This document shows positions 62,758 through 64,000 of a stretch of 64,000 nt of DNA, one piece after another (the first letter of the stretch is position 1; every line of letters starts with the position of its first letter). The stretch covers positions 62,001 through 126,000 of the forward strand of contig NZ_BMPW01000012.1 of NCBI RefSeq assembly GCF_014647795.1, given 5' to 3'. A program made the position numbers and the translations under genes. The DNA is from Actinoplanes campanulatus. GTDB lineage: Bacteria > Actinomycetota > Actinomycetes > Mycobacteriales > Micromonosporaceae. The notes beneath the pieces were generated by a model. The model saw only the letters and a list, made by a program, of their open reading frames with translations, did not search any database and had not been told where the DNA came from.

Positions 62758-64000
62758 TCAGGGCTCGGTGGGCGTCAGTTCCCATCCGGTGATGACCGTG
62801 TCCGACTCGAAGCCGTCCGCGGTGCGGGCGCGGGCCATGACCTCCAGGTATTCCGCTCCGGGGCGCGTGGTGTGAACGAAGGTGGCGTTGCCGTTCCCGT
62901 CGGCGGTCACCACCTGCTCGGTGTTCCCGAAGTCGACGGAATAGACGAACTCGGCGACGTCCGGTGAGTCCGTACGCAGGACGATCGTGACCGGCTGGCC
63001 CGCGGGTGACGGGGTGCCGTCGGTCGGCAGGTCGGGCGAGCTGATGGCCGGTCGCGGAACCTGCACCGGCACGTAGAGGTTCGCCCTGGTCTCGGGCGAG
63101 ACCACGCCCTCCGCGGTCTGGCTGGTGACGGTCAGGAAGTTGTCCCCTCGCTGGTCGGGGGTGACGACGACGGTGCTGCGGCCTTCGGCATCGGCGGTGG
63201 CGGTCGCCGACGGGCCGTCGTTCAGCCGGTAGGTGAACGACACCGTCCCGGGCACCTGACTCGAGAGTTGGATCGTCCGCGGCTCGCCGACTGCGGCGCC
63301 CCAATTCTGGTCGAAGACCTTCGGCGTGTGGTCGATGACCTGGAAGGAGTAGTTCGTCTCGACCGAGCGGTTGAGGGTACGGTCGATCGCCTGAACCGTG
63401 AGGACGTTGGTGCCGAACATGGTCGGCGTGATCTCGACGGTGGCCCGGCCGTCACGGCCCACCGGTACCTCGCGCAGCCCGGACGTGGTCGTCGAATACC
63501 GGAACTTCGTCACGTCCCGGTCGCCTCCGGCCACGGCGAACGTGAACTTCCCGGTGATGCCGACGCCGCCGCCCGGAGCGTTCTCCGGATAGTCGGTGGA
63601 GGTCACGACCGGGGCGTGCGGACGGGTCGTGTCGACGGTGAAGGTGCAGATGGGTGACCACGCCGACACGGCGCCCGCGGCGTCGGTGGCGCGAGCCTTC
63701 AGGTGATATTTCTGGCCGTTGGTCAGGGTGGCCGGGACCGCCGTGAACACGGTGCCGGAGTACGTCAGTTCGGTGGCTGTCCAGTCGATGCGCCGAGCCG
63801 GTTCGCCGGCCGGCCAGATCACGAATGCCGGGGTCAGCGTCTCACCCGGAATCATGCCGAGGTCGGCGTCCGTGAACTGGGCGGTGACCTGCGGGCCGGT
63901 GGTGCCGACGAAGATGCCGCCAGGCGCGCAGGCAATGCCGCCGACCCTCAGCGACGTGGGAACGGCCGGCGGATTGTTGGCGGCCGCCGCCCAGCTCGGG
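62758..64000 (-). CDS. Large Ig-like/beta-sandwich extracellular protein, C-terminal part (5' end off the window)
   Basis: The frame is open from the right edge (first full codon 63999-63997) to the stop at 62760-62758. It encodes at least 413 residues of repeated beta-sandwich segments with FVYSVDFGNTEQVVTADGNG, WSPICTFTVDTTRPHAPVVT and PQVTAQFTDADLGMIPGETL. The style is that of secreted actinobacterial LamG/Ig-like proteins. Neither signal peptide nor catalytic domain is in view. An internal ATG at 63855 is not the start. Confidence 0.8.
   Translation of the reverse strand, partial: PSWAAAANNPPAVPTSLRVGGIACAPGGIFVGTTGPQVTAQFTDADLGMIPGETLTPAFVIWPAGEPARRIDWTATELTYSGTVFTAVPATLTNGQKYHLKARATDAAGAVSAWSPICTFTVDTTRPHAPVVTSTDYPENAPGGGVGITGKFTFAVAGGDRDVTKFRYSTTTSGLREVPVGRDGRATVEITPTMFGTNVLTVQAIDRTLNRSVETNYSFQVIDHTPKVFDQNWGAAVGEPRTIQLSSQVPGTVSFTYRLNDGPSATATADAEGRSTVVVTPDQRGDNFLTVTSQTAEGVVSPETRANLYVPVQVPRPAISSPDLPTDGTPSPAGQPVTIVLRTDSPDVAEFVYSVDFGNTEQVVTADGNGNATFVHTTRPGAEYLEVMARARTADGFESDTVITGWELTPTEP

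Noticed and set aside
60074-63304. Very long open frame of 1076 codons on the minus strand
   Set aside because: It runs antisense to the epoxide hydrolase, NmrA-like and AlkZ-like genes and has the Arg/Gly/Ala/Pro-rich composition of a GC-skewed shadow frame, with no motif.

Overview
The window is high-GC chromosomal DNA from an actinobacterium, most likely Actinoplanes or another member of the Micromonosporaceae. This rests on the phoH-ybeY-CNNM-deaminase-era-recO-uppS neighbourhood, the smtB-zur-znu zinc locus, the dgt-dnaG pair, many GTG/TTG starts and 4-nt start/stop overlaps. No phage structural genes, rRNA or CRISPR array were seen.

Regions from left to right. 0-10.8 kb: a beta-lactamase-fold hydrolase behind an 84-bp interspersed repeat, then the core RNA/ribosome/cell-wall cluster (phoH, ybeY, CNNM/CBS membrane protein, degenerate cytidine deaminase, era, recO, uppS), interrupted by an acyltransferase and a DUF4097 lipoprotein, followed by a convergent HAD phosphatase and MTH1187-type protein. 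10.9-16 kb: a VapBC module, an aldo/keto reductase carrying an in-frame minisatellite, a MetF-like protein and a Tat-exported PHP hydrolase. 15.9-18.9 kb: a thiamine-type ECF importer (YkoE-like S subunit, fused EcfAA', EcfT) under a TPP riboswitch. 19-25.5 kb: an epoxide-hydrolase-like enzyme, membrane proteins and the zinc locus znuA-znuC-znuB-smtB-zur with a Zur box; a second copy of the 84-bp repeat bridges znuA and znuC. 25.5-32 kb: glyS, an XdhC-like protein, dusB, a DUF2786 protein and a secreted GH43 arabinanase behind a LacI-type palindrome. 32-35 kb: five signalling proteins (three Roadblock/LC7, two DUF4388/PATAN) on one strand with no GTPase or kinase beside them. 35-43 kb: dgt, dnaG, an ABC-2 exporter and a YihY-family protein. 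43.3-44.4 kb: a 27-codon cysteine-rich reading frame translationally coupled to a degenerate EboE-like protein. 44.4-46.9 kb: a YtxH protein, tRNA-Asn, an FAD amine-oxidase-fold enzyme with a small acidic protein, and a CAU-anticodon tRNA.

46.9-58.5 kb is accessory. It holds two pRiA4b ORF-3-like proteins, a UPF0158 protein, three toxin-antitoxin modules (FitAB-like PIN, HicAB, HTH/PIN), an unknown membrane protein, an unknown gene pair and a TOTE-type archaeo-eukaryotic primase-helicase split by a frameshift. Three same-orientation copies of a ~100-bp repeat separate the blocks; two full copies can fold as RNA into either of two mutually exclusive hairpins. 58.5-64 kb: a WYL regulator divergent from an epoxide hydrolase, followed by two damaged genes (an NmrA-like gene with a +1 frameshift and an AlkZ-like winged-helix gene with an in-frame TAG) and the C-terminal part of a large Ig-like surface protein running off the right edge.

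The most unusual items are the MIRU-like 84-bp repeat at start/stop junctions, the structured repeat between accessory cassettes, the cysteine-rich leader peptide coupled to the EboE-like gene, and the GTPase-less Roadblock/PATAN cluster. All functional statements come from reading motifs; no database search was run.
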